Assembly (NCBI GenBank): GCA_025057245.1
Contig: JANWYC010000037.1
Coordinates: forward strand, 1 to 8,297
DNA from: Aquificaceae bacterium
Lineage (GTDB): Bacteria; Aquificota; Aquificia; Aquificales; Aquificaceae
DNA length: 8,297 nt
Direction of reading: 5' to 3'
Positions within the stretch are counted from its first letter, which is position 1; the number at the start of each line of letters is the position of its first letter. Positions 7,113-8,297 of the stretch are shown here, piece after piece. The translations under genes were made by a program, and so were the position numbers. Below the pieces are notes generated by a model, which was not told where the DNA came from, did no database searches, and saw nothing but the letters and a program-made list of their open reading frames with translations.

Positions 7113-8078
7113 CTACCTTATTTCTACGTCCGAGATTACTAATTCCTGCCAAGGAGCGTTTAGCAACTCACTTAGTGAATTAGCACCTCTATACCTGCCT
7201 CTTATTTCCAAGAACTTTGTTGACCTAGTAGGCACGCCGTTTAAGTAAAAGTAAGAAGAGTAGCTTCTATCTGCGTTTAAATCCGTGCTAACAGATTCAC
7301 TTAGTTGGTATCTGTATCCTCTGTCATCCACCGCCTCAAAGAACTCAATGCTGAAAGCCCTTCCAGAACGACCTAAGTTTTTCACTTCGTAGTAACAATC
7401 CACGTAGTTAGATGTTGCTCCCCTTCTCCTACAGCCTTTAATCCTGTATTCAAAATCCATATACTCAAACACATAGCTACCATCCACATCCCTTCTCATC
7501 CTCACGCCTGCCACAGTGGGAGTAGTCTGCGGGGCTGTTTGCGTTCTTTCTGGTGGTTTTTGAACACCCGTAGCCAATCCTGTATCAAGTCTCTTGGATA
7601 GGAGCTCATCTATAAACTTTGTTCTCTGGAAATCCACCTGAGTGCCAGTTAGAACCTCACCGGTTTCAGTATTTATAAGCTTTACGTTTAACCTTACGCC
7701 GTTAGGCATGACTGCGTAGCTTCCTGTAACGATAGCATCCGCACCCACCAGTCTGCCGAAGTTCTTTGCAGTCTCTTTATCTACCAAACCGCTCAAGTTG
7801 AATTTTTGTTCTTCTATGAGCTTAGAAATGTGTATTCTATCAACTACTTTAAAACCAATAGCTTGTTTTGCCATTCTTACTGAGAGCTCTTCAGCCATAA
7901 ACCTACCGAACTCTGTTCTACCACCCTGTAAGTCCGTAAAGTCTACCACTGCAACCCTTTTAACCTTTGAACCCCCAGCAATTATGGTAAAGGTTATAGA
8001 GCTGGCTACTCTTTTGATTTCTTGCTCGTAAGATAAGGAGTAGGAAAAGAACAGCATTAAACACATCAGTATCCACAC
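7113..8078 (-). CDS. Secreted FlgO-like protein with extra C-terminal domain
   Basis: The 321-residue protein starts with a signal peptide (residues 1-16, MWILMCLMLFFSYSLS), without a usable lipobox. Residues about 38-150 form a FlgO/CsgG-like alpha/beta domain: KRVAVVDFTDLQG, FGRFMAEELSVRMA, FKVVDRIHISKLIEEQ, FGRLVGADAIVTGSY, RLNVKLINTETGEVL. Such domains occur in envelope and outer-membrane-associated proteins, including the flagellar accessory protein FlgO. A Pro/Thr/Gln linker (about 172-190) leads to a second domain (about 195-321) rich in beta strands and aromatic residues, which I do not recognise. Cys216 and Cys228 there could form a disulfide in the periplasm. The GTG start at 8078 is preceded at 6 bases by GGGGGT, a fair Shine-Dalgarno match; the ATG at 8066 is a weaker alternative. 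No flagellar or curli genes are nearby, so a role in flagella is not supported. Confidence 0.78.
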   Translation of the reverse strand: MWILMCLMLFFSYSLSYEQEIKRVASSITFTIIAGGSKVKRVAVVDFTDLQGGRTEFGRFMAEELSVRMAKQAIGFKVVDRIHISKLIEEQKFNLSGLVDKETAKNFGRLVGADAIVTGSYAVMPNGVRLNVKLINTETGEVLTGTQVDFQRTKFIDELLSKRLDTGLATGVQKPPERTQTAPQTTPTVAGVRMRRDVDGSYVFEYMDFEYRIKGCRRRGATSNYVDCYYEVKNLGRSGRAFSIEFFEAVDDRGYRYQLSESVSTDLNADRSYSSYFYLNGVPTRSTKFLEIRGRYRGANSLSELLNAPWQELVISDVEIR

Positions 8079-8102
8079 CGCTTACCCCCAGCTTATGTAT
8101 AA

Positions 8103-8108
8103 ATTATA
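8103..8108 (-). promoter_or_regulatory. -10 box of the FlgO-like gene
   Basis: The minus strand carries a perfect TATAAT, 24 bases before the GTG start. A weak -35 (TAGACT, 4 of 6) lies 15 bp upstream. Unlike the promoters of the other genes here, it leaves room for a leader with a ribosome binding site. Confidence 0.55.
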
Positions 8109-8185
8109 TCCCTATTTTTGTAAAGTCTATCTTCTATCCCACGGAGAAAACACACATCTACCAACATACACATAAAGGAGCAGTA

Positions 8186-8297
8186 ATGCCATACCAAAAA
8201 GAGAAGAGTAGCTCCCATAATAGAGGGCTATATAAGAGCTCTTTTCAGAACCAAGAAGAGCTCCACTTTGACCACTTGCCAGAGAAGTTAAACCTTA
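8186..8297 (+). CDS. Possible partial gene running off the right edge (N-terminus)
   Basis: An ATG at 8186 is preceded at 5 bases by AAAGGAG (8174-8180), one of the best ribosome binding sites in the window, and the frame stays open for 37 codons to the window end. The peptide begins MPYQKEKSSSHNRGLYKSS and is rich in Ser, Gln, Asn and His, unlike the other proteins here, and it matches no family I know. The opposite strand carries a competing 55-codon open frame (8127-8294) that reads like a membrane-protein tail, SLFGMALLLLYVYVG then RCVFSPWDRR. That frame, however, has an in-frame stop exactly at the window edge and no good start. At most one of the two is real. Confidence 0.25.
   Translation, partial: MPYQKEKSSSHNRGLYKSSFQNQEELHFDHLPEKLNL

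Overview
The window looks like a chromosomal segment of a thermophilic member of the Aquificales (Hydrogenobacter/Thermocrinis/Aquifex-like). This is inferred from moderately AT-rich coding DNA dominated by AGG/AGA arginine, ATA isoleucine and AAG/GAG codons, lysine/glutamate-rich proteins, tight gene packing, and a CRISPR repeat whose general form recalls Aquifex-type repeats. No marker gene fixes the genus.

Layout from left to right. Bases 1-104 are the end of a CRISPR array: two near-identical 29-bp units around one 36-bp spacer, plus the tail of another spacer cut by the window edge. No cas gene is present. Bases 105-329 are non-coding and end in a perfect TATAAT box just before a secreted NlpC/P60 cell-wall peptidase with SH3b domains (330-1499, +). 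Tail to tail with it, sharing 4 bp, lies a minus-strand two-gene operon: glyQ (glycyl-tRNA synthetase alpha subunit, 3717-2875) followed through an ATGA overlap by a beta-CASP metallo-beta-lactamase-fold RNA-processing nuclease (2878-1496). A divergent spacer of about 320 bp (3718-4041) holds promoters for both sides and some unexplained inverted and direct repeats. valS (valyl-tRNA synthetase, 4042-7059, +) follows; it carries about 110 residues between the two halves of a zinc knuckle where the family usually has about 20. After a 53-bp convergent gap comes a secreted FlgO-like protein with an extra C-terminal domain (8078-7113, -). The last 110 bases hold an uncertain partial reading frame.

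Functionally this is mostly housekeeping: two aminoacyl-tRNA synthetases, an RNA-processing nuclease, and two envelope proteins. No new defence or mobile system can be supported here. The points most worth a second look are the ValRS insertion, the structured divergent spacer, and -10 boxes placed only 6 to 14 bases from start codons, which suggest very short or absent 5' leaders.
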